A stretch of DNA of 64,000 nt, from the NCBI GenBank assembly GCA_022577435.1, contig JAKOON010000012.1, forward strand, positions 5,701,412 through 5,765,411, read 5' to 3'. Under the pieces are notes generated by a model that searched no databases, had not been told where the DNA came from, and worked only from the letters and a program-made list of their open reading frames with translations. The DNA is from Embiotoca jacksoni. Its lineage: Eukaryota; Chordata; Actinopteri; Embiotocidae. This document shows positions 39,131-51,507 of this stretch, piece by piece (positions within the stretch are counted from its first letter, which is position 1; each line of letters begins with the position of its first letter). The translations under genes and the position numbers were made by a program.

Positions 39131-41080
39131 GTCGCCTGCTTGAAGGCAAAGCAATATGTCTGATTTTCAGAGACAGTTTGCGCTATTACTTTCAAATTAT
39201 GATGACAAACTGTCGTATTTACAAATGATTTCACTAAACATCCTACATGATATCTGATGACTTGAAACTCTAAAATGTGATAAACGGCCACGATAAGTTT
39301 GCTTGTGCTGTAAATTCACACACAGATGTGACATGTCAAGACTGTCAAAACAATAGCTGCAGCCCCCATTGGTGCTAGACATTCATTAACAAGCAGGACA
39401 ACACAGTAAATTAGAGAGGACAGGACACAAAATGATCTAATCCTCTGTCAAAATGCAGACAGACCAGTTACCAGAAACCCACAACAGAAAAATCACCAGC
39501 AATTGTACCATCTTAAAGCAATTGTTCCATAAATTTTCATGAACAGCCAGAGGAGGAGCTGATGATTTAGAAGTGTCACACCTTTTTAGATTTACTCTGA
39601 CATCTAGCTCCTCTAACAGAAGACACACTCATTCACTCACTCACACACACCTCCAAGGAAAAATTGGTCGTGAAGGCTCCCTAATGTGATGTTTGATGTG
39701 ACTTTACACAGATTTCTGATTATTTTTGTTGGATCTTTTCTCTTTATAATAAAGATAAAAAACTACTTTATTGAATTTGGATTTCAATTTGGACCAAACT
39801 GACACTCATGACCACCTTTTCTAAAATTAACATCATTGTTATGCAGAGAAACTTGACAAGGACCTTAACACTAAATTAAGGTCAAATCAGTTTTGAGGAG
39901 ATGCAGCACAAAAGTGGTAATTTATGAAAAGAATCATTCTGTATTTTTTTTTCTTCCTGTCAGAACTGCTAAAATAGGTAAGAAAAGTCCAGACCTGTTT
40001 GTTTGCTTCTTAGGAAGTAAAACTCACCTGTTTATTCTGGTTTTGTTAAAGTTGCTTTGTATCTGTCTGTTGACGGAGGTCAATGACCCCAGCAGGGTAT
40101 GAGCAATGCATTTGTCAACCTTTTTATCTCCCAAGGTTTAAAAAAAAAAAACTGTTTAAAAAAACCCCACAATACCTCACATCATTCATCCTCCTGCCAT
40201 TCTGCTCATTAACCTTCCTTCTTCTGGGTTTGAGGAGATGTCAGCCTTCTCACAATATTCTTCACAAGTTGTAGCACATTCACCTTGTGAACCTGTGCGT
40301 TTCTTATGTAAGAGAAAATGGTCTCAGATCAGAGATTTAGAATGCAACTGAATATAAGTATATTAGAGATAAGAGATGATGTACTCTGAACAGATGAGAC
40401 CAGCGTCAGAATATTTGCAGTGATATTTGTCATTGGTTCCCTCTCCACCCTGGCCTGCCATCAGTTTGACATGATTCATCTTTACTAAACTCCGCCGCTG
40501 AACAGCGATTGTCCAGTTGTTCCTTAGCAACTGTAACTACATATATCAGCGCTCTTAAGCTTTGGCTTTCTCTACATGCCATAACAGTGGAACAGGTTTT
40601 ATCAGTGACAATAATAACCATCTAGAGAGTTTTTAGCAGCTTTTCAAAACCCAAAACATGTGAACGCAAGTATACAGAATTGATTAAACAACAGGGTTCA
40701 GTGAACTGCAAATGTAAGCAGCAATCCTACCTCAATAAAAATGATAATGTTCAGTTGTTAATCGATCTGACTGAGAGAGGTGTTGATTTATTTAAATGGA
40801 CATTTTGATGACTGTAATTTTTGGTGCTGCTCTACTGAGTTTTTTGAGAGACGATCTTCATATGTTTTCAGCTCAATTCTTTTAAATAGGAGGGACAAAA
40901 TATTAGAAGCACCTCTCATCACCAGTGTACAGTCCCCACAATTTCTACGAATGAATCAACACCCCTCTCAATCCTACTGAATAACGAATGAACATTATAA
41001 TTCTCATGAAGGGAGGATTGCTGGGTTGTTGTATCATACTTAATGCTCACCTGTTAGTGGTTTTATTGTCCTGGTGTATA

Positions 41081-41140
41081 TCATTATGATATGATATCTC
41101 TGATATCATATCATTATGATATGATATCTCTGATATCATC
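41081..41140. repeat. Two tandem copies of a 30-bp unit with a perfect hairpin
   Basis: Units 41081-41110 and 41111-41140 are identical except for the last base (A versus C). Each junction contains the inverted arms GATATGATATC and GATATCATATC around TCT. Confidence 0.92.
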
Positions 41141-42500
41141 AGAGTTTAGACAAATTATAACAAATATATCCACATCCTTTATTATGGATAGATCAATTTA
41201 TAGATCTAGATATTAGTGTCTGGATATAGTTACTGACAGTAGAAAATGACTGAAAACAGAAAAATAATATTTCTACCTACTTTTGGTATAAATCTTAACA
41301 CTTACAGTATTTATCTAAATGTGGATATTAAACAGGCACAGATACATATGATGCCCTAATTATTTCACTAGGTTGTTTATTGCATTACAATGTACATCTG
41401 GTGGTGGAATGAAGCAAACAGATTTATTCAAATAGTTAAATAAAGGACTGCGGATCTGTCAAGGGTGAAACCCGCTTTTGCCCAATTTAAATTTTAAAAG
41501 CAAACACTGCTCTTTCGTACTCCAGTGCATTTTTCTGACAGCAATAGATAAAATGAAAGAAATAAGATAACATCAAACTGTGACACTTTTCATTTAGATT
41601 GGCTGAATGAAAAGATTATAAAGACTCTAACATAAAACAATCTAACTTAAATGTGTCCCTTTCGTTCAGAGTCCTTATTCAGACACTAAACAAAATCATT
41701 TTAAACGAAAATTTAATTGTCTACTATTCTGTTTCTGTTATTACCCGGGGAGTGTTAAATTGTTTTTAATCCAAGTTAATGCATTCTTCAAATGCAAGTT
41801 TCGTTTGTTTTTCTGAAAAACGTTTAGTTCAGTTTAGTCAGGTTAATATGTTTGTTCTACGGCCACCATTTAGGGGACACGTGATTTTCAGTTTAAATTT
41901 ACCTGTAATCCAAAAGGTGGAGAATCCACGAAGGCTCCTCTGCTCCTCCACAGACGGCGGCGGTTACAGGCTGCTTCTCTCAGAAAACCACCATCCCAAA
42001 AAATCCAACCTGCATATTGTACAGTATAAATATCAATTAATGTCATTGTTAAAGATACCCAGTTATCTCAAAGTCATTCATTCCTCTTATTGCTAACGTA
42101 AATGTTCACAAAGCCAGAACACAAAATGATGTCAGACTAGTAAAACTAAATGTGACAAGACAAATGTTATTGACGTAATACAACTTCATATTTAAACCTC
42201 GTACAGACAGTCATGTCAACACTACTGGGTTTTTATTATGGGCTCTGTGGTTTTGATGATGGAAATGAACAGGAGGTACGTTCGGTTTACAAAACACAAA
42301 ATACACTCACGGAACACGTCAAATTCTGTTTTTCTGTACCCTTCATGTAAACACCAAAATACCGAAACACTGTAACTGTCGAGAATAACCTTAATATTAA
42401 CTATTAAGCTGTAAATCAAGTATATATTAGGACTGTAAATATTTTACATATCGGATTTAACTTGTTTTTCTTTAACTTTTTTTTTTCAACGTTTTTCTGA

Positions 42501-42540
42501 CGCCATCTTTTTCTTCCCCTTTGACGTCACCCCGCCCCCT
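42501..42540 (-). promoter_or_regulatory. Promoter-like cluster: GC box, full CRE, YY1-type site
   Basis: On the minus strand the order is GGGGGCGGGG (revcomp of 42531-42540), TGACGTCA (42522-42529) and AAGATGGCG (revcomp of 42501-42509). These motifs often sit together at TATA-less start sites, with the AAGATGGCG element just downstream of the start. No coding exon can be tied to it, so its activity is an inference. Confidence 0.35.
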
Positions 42541-42634
42541 AATGGGTACTGTGAAAACTGCATTATCAACCCAACAAATGAATTTAACAATATTTCTGCA
42601 AAATTTATGGTGGTTACACTTAGCTTACACACTT

Positions 42635-42742
42635 CCACTGTAGTAAAGCCATGCAGGACTTTTACTTGTAATGGAGTATTTTCACAGTGTGGTGTTAGTC
42701 CTTTTACAGAAGTAAAAATCCATGAATATTTCTTCCACCGTC
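42635..42742 (+). repeat. Right-end fragment of the MITE-like family of 2459-3632
   Basis: Contains 'gcaggacttttacttgtaat', 'ggagtattttcacagtgtgg' and ends 'atttcttccaccgtc'. Confidence 0.6.
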
Positions 42743-43280
42743 GTTCAGTAACCTACTTCTAAATAGAGCAATGTACTTGAAGCGTTTTTCCCCAAAATTT
42801 TATATTAAAATATTCACAAGATCCACATAAGCTTCTCACTCTTTATATTATCATAAACTACAATGATGGAAAATACCGTCTATATATAGCCCACATTAAA
42901 ATCTACAGCATAGTAGGATTTTCAAGATACTTAGCAAAAAGCCTCTGGGTTAGTTTGCTGGTGTTGATACAATGCAATGTGTGAGCTGCATTGAGGAATC
43001 ATTTAGGGCTGATAATTTGAAACACTGCGTATGATGCAAATGAGCCACAAATTCTTCAGATGTTCCTCATCAGATCCTGAGCAGAGCTCAGACTATTGTG
43101 GAGTAGCATTCTATAGAAATAAAATGGTGTTTATAGAATAAAAGGTCTTAAAAGCTGTGAAGTCTATATTGAGGCAGCGCGCTGCAGTTTTTATGAAGTC
43201 TTCATGAAGTCTCGGGGTGCTGGGACTGCAGTTGAAAACTTTAAACATGTTTTAAGGTAACACTGAGCCCAGTCAGTCAG

Positions 43281-45090
43281 TCAGTCAGCTCCAATGCTGC
43301 TCCCGAAGTACAATGCAGTGGCCACAACAGACTGGTAGAACATCTCCAACATCTTGCTGCACACGTTGAATGACCGAGGCTTCCTCAAGAAAAAGTCGAC
43401 TCATCCCCTTCTTGTAGACAGCATTGATGTTGGTCTTCCAGTTCAGTCTGCTGTCGATGGAGACACCCAGGTACTTGTACTCCTCCACCATGTCCACCTC
43501 CTCTCCCAGAACTCTCAGCGGTTGTGGAGCCGTCGTCTTCCTCCTGAAGTCGACCACCATCTCTCTGGTCTTGGCCATGTTCAGGAGCAGGTGATTTCTT
43601 CCCGCCCACTCCACAAAGTCCTCCACTACTGCCCTGTACTCGTCTTCCCGTCCATCCCTTATACACCCGACCACTGCAGAGTCATCAGAGAACTTCTGCA
43701 GGTGGCAGGACCCTGAGTTGTACTGGAAGTCAGTGGTGTATAAGGTGAACAGGAAGGGGGACAGAACAGTTCCCTGTGGAGCTCCAGTACCACTGACCAC
43801 CGCATCAGACAGCACGCTGCCCAGTCAGACAAACTGTGGCCTGCCTGTCACCTGACAATCAGTGATCCAGGAGACGGTGGACGTGTCCACCCCCACCACC
43901 CCACCATCACCTGCAGCTTCTCACTCAGCAGCAGTGCTTGGATGGTGTTGAATGCACTGGAGAAATCAAAGAAAGCGATTCTCACAGAGCCACCGGTTCC
44001 GTCCAGGTGCAACTGAGCTGAGCTGAGGTAGATGAGAGCGTCGTCCACTCCCACATGAGGCTGGTATGCACATTGCAGAGGGTCCAGTGACGATTTCCCC
44101 CGCGACCTGAAGTGGGCCAAGACCAGCCTCTCCACCACCTTCATCACATGAGATGTGAGGGCAACCAGTCGGTAGTCATTGAGGCCAGATGGAGTCGTCT
44201 TCTTCGGTACAGGAACCAGGCACGACGTCTTCCACAGCACCGGGACCTCCTCCTGCTTCAGGCTCAGGTTGAACAGGTGTTGCAGGACCTCAGTCAGCTG
44301 GACGGCATCAGGTCTTCAGGACCCCGGGGCTGATGCCGTCAGGTCCTGCAGCCTTACGCTGGTGGAATCTCTCCAGCTGTCTCCTAACTTGGCCAGTCAT
44401 CACAGAGAGAGAGATGAGATGGGGGGGGTCATCGCGTCGATGGTGGATGAGCCCTTTGATGTTGAGGGAAGGCAGCGGAGGTGTTTGGGAGGTGTGGTGT
44501 GTGGAGGAGACAGATGAGGGCTGTGAACTAAACCTGTTGAAGAAACAGTTTAGCTCGTTGGCCCTCTCCAGGGAGCCCCCTGGTTGTCTCCCTCCAACCT
44601 TGAAGCCAGTTATCTCCTTCATCCCGGTCCACACCTCTGTTTGGCCTCCAGCTTCTTCCTGTAGGAGTCCTTGTCTTTGCACTCTCTCAGCTTCTCCTTC
44701 AGGTCGCGCTGCACTCTCCTGAGCTCGTCCCTGTCTCCAGACCTGAAGGCTGCTTTCTTCTTATTAAGAAGAACTTTCAGGTCACTGGTGATCCACGGCT
44801 TGTTGTTGGGGAACGGTACAGTCCGGGATGGTACGGTGGTGTGTTCACAGAACTTAATGTATTCTGTGATGCAGTCCGTCATGCTGTTGATGTCCTCCCT
44901 ATGTGGTCCACACAGCATCAGTTCACATATGAAAAATGTAAAGTTGGCTAAGCTTTCATCCCACAGGGTAGTGAGGCTCAACGGTCTGTCAAGAAACTCG
45001 GTAGGAGTCGCTGAGGTTCCCGCTACTGTGGCAAGGGTCAGTTTAAGCAGCAGAACATCAAGAACATGTCTACCCACCTGTGCTGTGACT
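43281..45090 (-). mobile_element. Decayed, truncated non-LTR retrotransposon (L2/CR1/Rex-like LINE)
   Basis: Read on the minus strand from 45077: a linker (KPWITSDLKVLLNKKKAAFR at about 44810-44750), then QRKAAGPDGISPGVLKT (about 44360-44308), CLVPVPKKTTPSGLNDYRLVA (split here only for reading), FDFSSAFNTIQ, GAPQGTVLSPFLFTLYTTDF and the catalytic-region motif KFSDDSAVV, where the usual (Y/F)ADD is FSDD. The remaining RT thumb sequence includes YKYLGVSIDSRLNWK. Lesions: frameshifts near 44300 and 43895, a TGA at 43825-43827, and a one-base shift near 43395, after which SFNVCSKMLEMFYQSVVA is read in the next frame. The endonuclease domain and 3' UTR are missing. It ends beside (CAGT)n at 43271-43289. 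Not mobile on its own. Confidence 0.85.
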
Positions 45091-46710
45091 GCACAGAGCC
45101 TAATAGTGCCACACTGGGTTAGCCTTGAAAATGAGGCTCTTTTCTTGCTGCATCTATTTTTTTCTCAGTAAAAAGAGGCAAAACATCTGTGGTACAGAAA
45201 GACTGTTCAGTCAAGCCTTGTTTTGGTGCTAATTAGTCCAATTAGCCTTCCCCATCTCACACAGTTTTAAACAAAGACGAGCAGCAGCTCTGCTCGGCTT
45301 AACCAGCCCTGCAGTTTGATGTGTTGCTGTTGCCGCTGGAAAGCTGAAGAAGCCTCTGGTTACAGACACAGAGACAGGATACTTTAAACAGTTCCAGGGC
45401 ATCCTTCCTTCAGAGGACAAAGCTGCACCCTGCCACGTCTTTTGAAATATTCTATGTATGTCCCCTTAGCAAGATTTTAGCACAGAAACATGGTTTTGTG
45501 CATTAAGAGTCAGGCGGCAGTGTGGCGGTAAAATTCCCACAGCCGTAATTCCATGATTAGCAATGCTGAAGGGCACGTTCCATATTGGTCGCCTGTACTG
45601 TGTGATAACAGATTTCATGAGGAGGTGTAAATGAACCAGTTAGATACAGTTGAACAGAGAACTACAAGTAAATGAGTTATTCTGAGCATAAGAAGAATAA
45701 TTAATTATTCCTCAAGAACAGCCTCTTTACAGAAGCAGTTTATCATCATGAATCAACCCACATCTTTTCTCAATGCTTCCTCTTTATGAATAACACAAAT
45801 TATACAAATGTAATTTACAAATGTTATAGTTACACAGTATGATAGTGATATCTGACTGATGTCACACCAGTATTTCTACATTCTAATGGCAAAGAGAACA
45901 ACAAGAACGAACAACATTTGAATTTTTCAAATATTTTCTCCTTGAGGCAGAGCAGCAGTAATAATTCACCAGTTTTTGCAGCAGAAAACAAGATTTCTGT
46001 AGTGGTTTCATTGAATCCCCATGTTTTGTGTCCCATGTGGAAATGATACATTCAGATGTTTTCTTTCTATAGACTTGCAGATGCAGTTTGAGGCAACATA
46101 AGAAATACATTACTGTATTCGCAAAGGCCTTCTCCGCACCAGCTGCTTGGATGAAAGTGTACGTCAAAACTTAAAAAAAAGAGTCTGTTCTTTTGTTGTT
46201 TCTTTCAGTTCCAATCACTGAAAGCGGTGGCGTTTTAACTGTACACTGTCTGTAGACGTTTACTACAAGTAGCACTGTAACAAGTTTTTGCTTGTAGAAA
46301 GACAGTGCCAAGGAAATATCCCATATTGATGAAATATTCCATGTATTGCTTTCGGTGTACTCTGAACTCTTTAACTATAGAATACAGGTGTATTTTTTTT
46401 TATATTATTATTCATGTCAGGTGATTGTGAAATTAGCTTTTGTCTTCCTTTGTGTGCAATTAAGAATCAGTTGTCTCAAAAATGACTGTATGTTTCAATG
46501 GTTATCATTGTAAATGGAATATTTCCAATGTGAGAATGGAAAGCTTCACAGACATACTGCAGCAACAAGAACTTAAAGGGTGCAAGTTAAAGTTACTTCT
46601 CAGGAAAGTTGGGTTCAATTATGTTTTTTTACATGTGGAAAAAAAAATCAATAACAAATATTTTCACACATAAATGTTATGAGACCACAACATTTAAAAT
46701 GGATATTATT

Positions 46711-46746
46711 CATTATTTTATTTTATTGTATTTTATTTTATTTTAT
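46711..46746. repeat. (ATTTT)n microsatellite
   Basis: About seven imperfect ATTTT/ATTTTATTTT units. Confidence 0.85.
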
Positions 46747-48465
46747 TAACAGCATCAGTGTGAAAGGGTTGCCATGTAGTGACAAGCCCACAGACTCTCC
46801 AGTTCCCCTCAGATCTTATGACACTTTACAGAATCTTTCAGCTTGTTGTTTTTTCACCCTGCGACTTCACTATTTTGCTTCACTTTAACCACTCTTATCT
46901 GACTTATTTTTGGCTGCAGCAGGCAGCTGTTTTCTGCAAAACAAATTAAAAAAATATCCTGCCCAGCACCAAACAGGCATTGTGACTATAACTAGTGCAC
47001 ATCGTGCAGAGTAAAATAATTTTGGACAAATGTTCACCAGGTGGCTGAAAACAGGAATCGTCTGGATGCATAAATAGGAAACTTTAGTGATATTCTCAAA
47101 AGGTGGTAGCATGTCAACGACAGTTGTTTCTGTTGCCTATTGGTGGCTTACAAATCAGATTGCCAGTGTAAGTAAGTACTTTATGGTATACAGTATGATG
47201 CTATGGGTGAGGAGGTCTTGCAGACCTTCAGTGAGCCTCATATACCCAAACAGCTCACACAGCAAAGAGATTATTTGTTTTCTGCCGGACACTGTACATG
47301 AGATTACTACCACTGACTAACTGACACACAGGCCAAAGTAGCTGCTTAGAAATTAACATCATCCTGCCTTCTCTCACATGGTTTATAATTGGAAAGCAAA
47401 CCTCTCAGAGGAGTCCCACAGAAATCGAACCATAGCGACCTGTGATCAAAGCCTAACCAACCCCACCCCAACCCCGACCCAGGAGACGAAAAGAGAGAGT
47501 GGGGAAGAGAGAGGCAGCCATGAAGGGAGAGAGAGAATCCACATAAACCATATCACGTCTCAGCGAGAGCTACCTGCTTTACATATGAAACACACCTTTC
47601 TCCCTTTAATTCCCATGAAATCGCGCAGGAAGCAGTTATTGCAAGTGAGGGACGAGGAGGAAGTGATGTGGAACGGCTAGAGGGGCCATTACAGAGAATC
47701 CCTCATTACAACCTGGTCACAGCTTTAGAGTATTACCCCTGTGAAAATACACTCTCACCCCTGGGTGGATAAGTCAAAGAGAGTAGATTGTCTCATCTTA
47801 TTTCTTCTCTTTGTGCCTCGTCTCTTGACAGACACGGCAGGGTTAAACCTATCAACATATGCAGCTTTAGCTCCATGTACAACCAATAGACAGATTGGTT
47901 TAAATCTCTCTGGACTGCAAAGGAGTTTAATGAATTGTCTGTGGTATGTTTATTCCTGTCTTTGATGGGACTATAAAGATAGATGCTGGCGCCACATCTC
48001 AGTCTATGATAAGTCAATCAATTAATCAACTCTCCTGCTTTTGTGGAGGTAGATCATTTGCAGCAAGTTTCTTAACCACTGAAGAGTAATATGAAGTTAC
48101 TAAGTCTGAGGAAGAAAAGGGAAATGCGAGTTGTTTGGCAAGACATCAGAGAAAAAACATCTTGACTCATTTATCAGATTTATGTCCAATATTTTATCCA
48201 TTCATTAGGCAGTTTAAAGAAGAGGCAGTTTGCAGGAAGATGAATGCAAAAATCATAGCTTATACAGAATAGGCTACACTGGCTTTACAATAAGAAACTG
48301 GAGTTACCACCTCATGGTTGTATGCTTTCACCAACCAGTCAAGTTGCAGTTTACATCAATGTCTGTCCAGAATCATATATGTAAAGAGTATGAGGGAATT
48401 TGACCAATAACACCAAATTGTAGCCATGACAGCAGACAATCCTTCAGATATGTTCAACCCGACAG

Positions 48466-48926
48466 CACAGAAGATCTATACAATCACCACAGTTTCAAGG
48501 AGGAAACCTAAGATTAGTGTCACCAAATCAGTAACCAACCAAATGTGAAATATGGTCGCAATTTCCCCTTGTTCCTGAGTTATGGTCATAAAAATCCTGT
48601 TCGTGTATGTACAGATGGATATGGGAAGGTGCCATTTTCGATCGAGAATGAGAAATTATCTTAGTTTAGGTTTTACAGCAATGGCAACAGAGCTGCAATG
48701 CAAAGAGCTCGCCTACCATTGGGAGCAGCATGGAGTTCAGTGTTTTGCCCAAGGACACCTCAGCATGTGTGTAGGAGGAAACAGGGATTTGACTCACTAA
48801 CCTCTCGATTAGTGGGCAACCCGCTCTACCATCTGAGCCACAGAAGATCTATACAATCACCACAGGAGGACACCCAAGATTAGTGTCGCCAGAATAGTAA
48901 CCATAGTGAATAGTGAAATATGGTCA
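48466..48926. repeat. Direct duplication flanking the SINE
   Basis: 'cacagaagatctatacaatc' then 'accacag' occurs at about 48471 and again at 48840. Each is followed by 'aagattagtgtc(a/g)cca' and later 'gtgaaatatggtc'. The copies are about 370 bp apart and diverged; a third relative lies at 38590. Confidence 0.6.
48690..48843 (-). mobile_element. tRNA-derived SINE head
   Basis: On the minus strand TGGCTCAGATGGTAGAGC (revcomp of 48823-48840) is a near-perfect pol III A box and GGTTAGTGAGTCAAATCCC (revcomp of 48784-48802) a B box, at tRNA-like spacing. The body continues to about 48690 with 'gtccttgggcaaaac', a phrase common in fish SINE copies. The spacing and mismatches rule out a functional tRNA. 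Confidence 0.7.
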
Positions 48927-51228
48927 CGTGGGCTTTTGGTACCTCCACACCTGTAAGAGGATGAGGCAGGGGTCACAAGCACTGGGTGCTGCACCTCGGC
49001 AGGGTTCCTGGAAGTTGGCCAGCCAGAAGGAGGTGGGCTTTCAGGGAGGCCCTCGCCTTAAAGATAGTTAAAATGGCTTGTTTTCAAACACAGGATGAAC
49101 ATAAAGGACCAGTAAAAGATAAATATGATTTTGTTTTAACTGTGAATCAAAAGCTACTCTAGGCTCTAGTCCCAGAATATATTAAAAAAAAATGTAAATG
49201 AAAAGATGATATTAGGTCCCAGTAAACAGGTATATTAAAGAGGAGTATTTGATTATCTTTATTTGGTGCGAGTATTCTCATTTAAGATGAGAATCAACAG
49301 ACCGGAACTTGTATAACTGGACCCCTGTGATAGTATCTGTAGGGCTTTATTTTGATACATAATACATTTTGAACAATATTACTAGAGCCTATCCCAGCTC
49401 ACTTTGGGGCAAAGGCAGGTTACACCCTGGACAGGTCATCACAGGGCCTTTCTTCACCCATTTGTTAATCCTCTCTGCTCCCCTGCTATATCACAGCAGC
49501 GAGCTGTTTGCTCACTCCACATGGATAAAAGAAACAAAGTGGAAACATAGAAAATCTATTAAGACTTTAATTTTCTCAATGCTTTTAAATAGATTTTGGA
49601 CAGGAGTTTGGTGAAATTTGTATGAATAAGTTACATAATAAATAAAACAAACACATTGTAATTTGTTTCACGTTTTCAGAATAAGGCATTTATAGCAGCA
49701 AGTGGCCAACTGAATCACAGTTACCTGAAACACTCCCGTGTTTCCTGTTGACATTTTAGACCCAGTTTAAACCCGAAGTAATAAACGTTGGTGTAGTCAA
49801 ACCAGTGAAACTGTCTCAGGAGTGATCCAGGAAACTTGGAAATTAAATAAGAAACAAGAAAAACATTAGTATCAGCCCTAAAGCAGTGGAAGTCACAGGA
49901 GGTAGCATCTTACTCTCCTGCCTATCAATTTTCATTTTTTTTTTTACTTGCAGCAGGCAATGCTTATTGACCGCTATGATTATCATAGCCATCCATCCAC
50001 AATTAGCTGCATTTTTTCATAGTCTCTGTAGTGAAAGCTGTACAAAAATTGCTTTAACATAAGGCGGAAGTATTGTGCTGAAGGTTTGCCGATGCACAGA
50101 TAACATTAATCCAATAACTCACCGAGGCCGTCGTCGCTTAATGAACAGAACAAGTAACACACAGGCAGCAAAAACTGCAATGTCTGCATGGAAACAACAT
50201 GAACATAGTATGATTTTTAGATCTCAAATTTCTGTGCCCATTAAACAAATCATATTGCACTTAACGCTTTTAATTTTACACAACATTGAGAAGAAACATG
50301 TTTAAATAAAGTGGCAGAACAGAGGGACCTCCAGTTATCAAATAATACAAGTATTCCTGACAAGAATGAGCCAATCAGAGCTCTCCAAAATGATTGATGG
50401 GACATGCTGCCAATTAAGGGCAGAGTATAATTTTATGTAGATGGGATCTGGGATCTGAATTACATCAATCTGGTACAGCAGAGGTTAATGGCAGCTGACC
50501 TCTGTCAGATTTATTTTCATCAACATCATTATGTTGAGTGGGGTTGAGAATGGACATAACTCACAGAAAGTGTATTATGCAAACAAATAAAGTCGCCATT
50601 TCTGCACGACCAGTAAATTAAGTAGAATATAAAAGTAAGATCACTGTCACTATTAAGAAAATGTGCTGGTACTGCATCAGCTTCGACTCACCTGGTCATG
50701 TGACATTTCCTCCACTAAACATATAATTTTGTGCTAATTCTACAGTGCATTTCCTCTTAATGTCTAAATGGTCTATTTGTATATCAAAATGTACAGCAGA
50801 GATTTAACGTCTGGTAACACATTTGTGGAATTAATTTACACTAAGTGAACAGGTGCAGCTTTGGTGTTGGGGTATAAATTGTGCTGATCTGGCTTTGGTA
50901 GTAGCAGGGTAAGCACCGAGCTGCGGGCCAGACGCTGTTGGGGGTTAATCAGGGAACAAAATGACCACCTGTTTTTGCAACGTGATGAGGAAACTCTCAC
51001 TCGGCTGATTGGTGCATTTGTATGGGGACTATTTTAGGGGTGGTTGCCTGATTGCTCTCCTGGATAATAGTGACTTGAACAAGGTAATGCGGTTGTTCTG
51101 ATGATTACACTGGATAACTGCACTGGAGTTACTGCCTGCTGGCAGTGAGACTTCAGATAAATGTGGACACAGAAATCCAAAGCCTCTTTTCTATGTCTTT
51201 CATTCGTATGCTCTCGCAGATCAATCAC

Positions 51229-51229
51229 A

Positions 51230-51270
<41 letters not shown>
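51229..51270. repeat. (CA)n microsatellite
   Basis: About 20 CA units. Confidence 0.95.
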
Positions 51271-51275
<5 letters not shown>

Positions 51276-51408
51276 ACTTAATTGTAAGCAAACAAAAAAC
51301 TACAAGTGCATTTGGCATTAATACTGATAAATATACATGGAAGCATTTGTATGTTGACGCATACAAACAAAAGCAGCCTTGTGTGCAGTCACACAGACAT
51401 ACTGAAAG

Positions 51409-51462
51409 CACACACACATGCACACGCGCACAAGTACACGTACACACACACACACGCGCACA

Positions 51463-51506
<44 letters not shown>
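51409..51506. repeat. Interrupted (CA)n tract
   Basis: CA repeats with GTA, TGCA and CGCG interruptions. Long His/Thr and Cys/Val open frames through it are repeat artefacts. Confidence 0.95.

Positions 51507-51507
<1 letters not shown>

Larger units (their letters stand above)
27100..43280. other. Gap between pitpnc1 and the decayed LINE
   Basis: No recognised gene. It contains microsatellites, a possible hAT-like MITE (32998-33590), other interspersed repeats (33600-33930, 36905-37150, 38490-39130), a 30-bp tandem palindromic duplication (41081-41140), and a promoter-like motif cluster (42501-42540). A few minus-strand segments with good splice consensus and open frames (27249-27350, 28182-28230, 30876-30925, 36044-36115) are discussed as findings, not called as genes. 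Confidence 0.5.

Noticed and set aside
41899..42010. Minus-strand open block below the CRE cluster with acceptor and donor-like ends
   Set aside because: Only one frame is open and its phase does not join the segments at 36044 or 49725; likely chance.
43354..45171. Plus-strand open frames opposite the LINE
   Set aside because: They are the antisense of the minus-strand reverse transcriptase and linker, which explain the composition.
47378..47680. Plus-strand open frame of 100 codons
   Set aside because: Low-complexity Glu/Arg/Thr content, no splice or homology support.
48784..48840. A tRNA gene
   Set aside because: A and B boxes are present, but the cloverleaf is not complete and flanking SINE sequence continues past it.
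50087..50153. Minus-strand signal-peptide-like or membrane-like reading near 50.1 kb
   Set aside because: Two different frames look plausible and neither fits the phase of 49725-49834.
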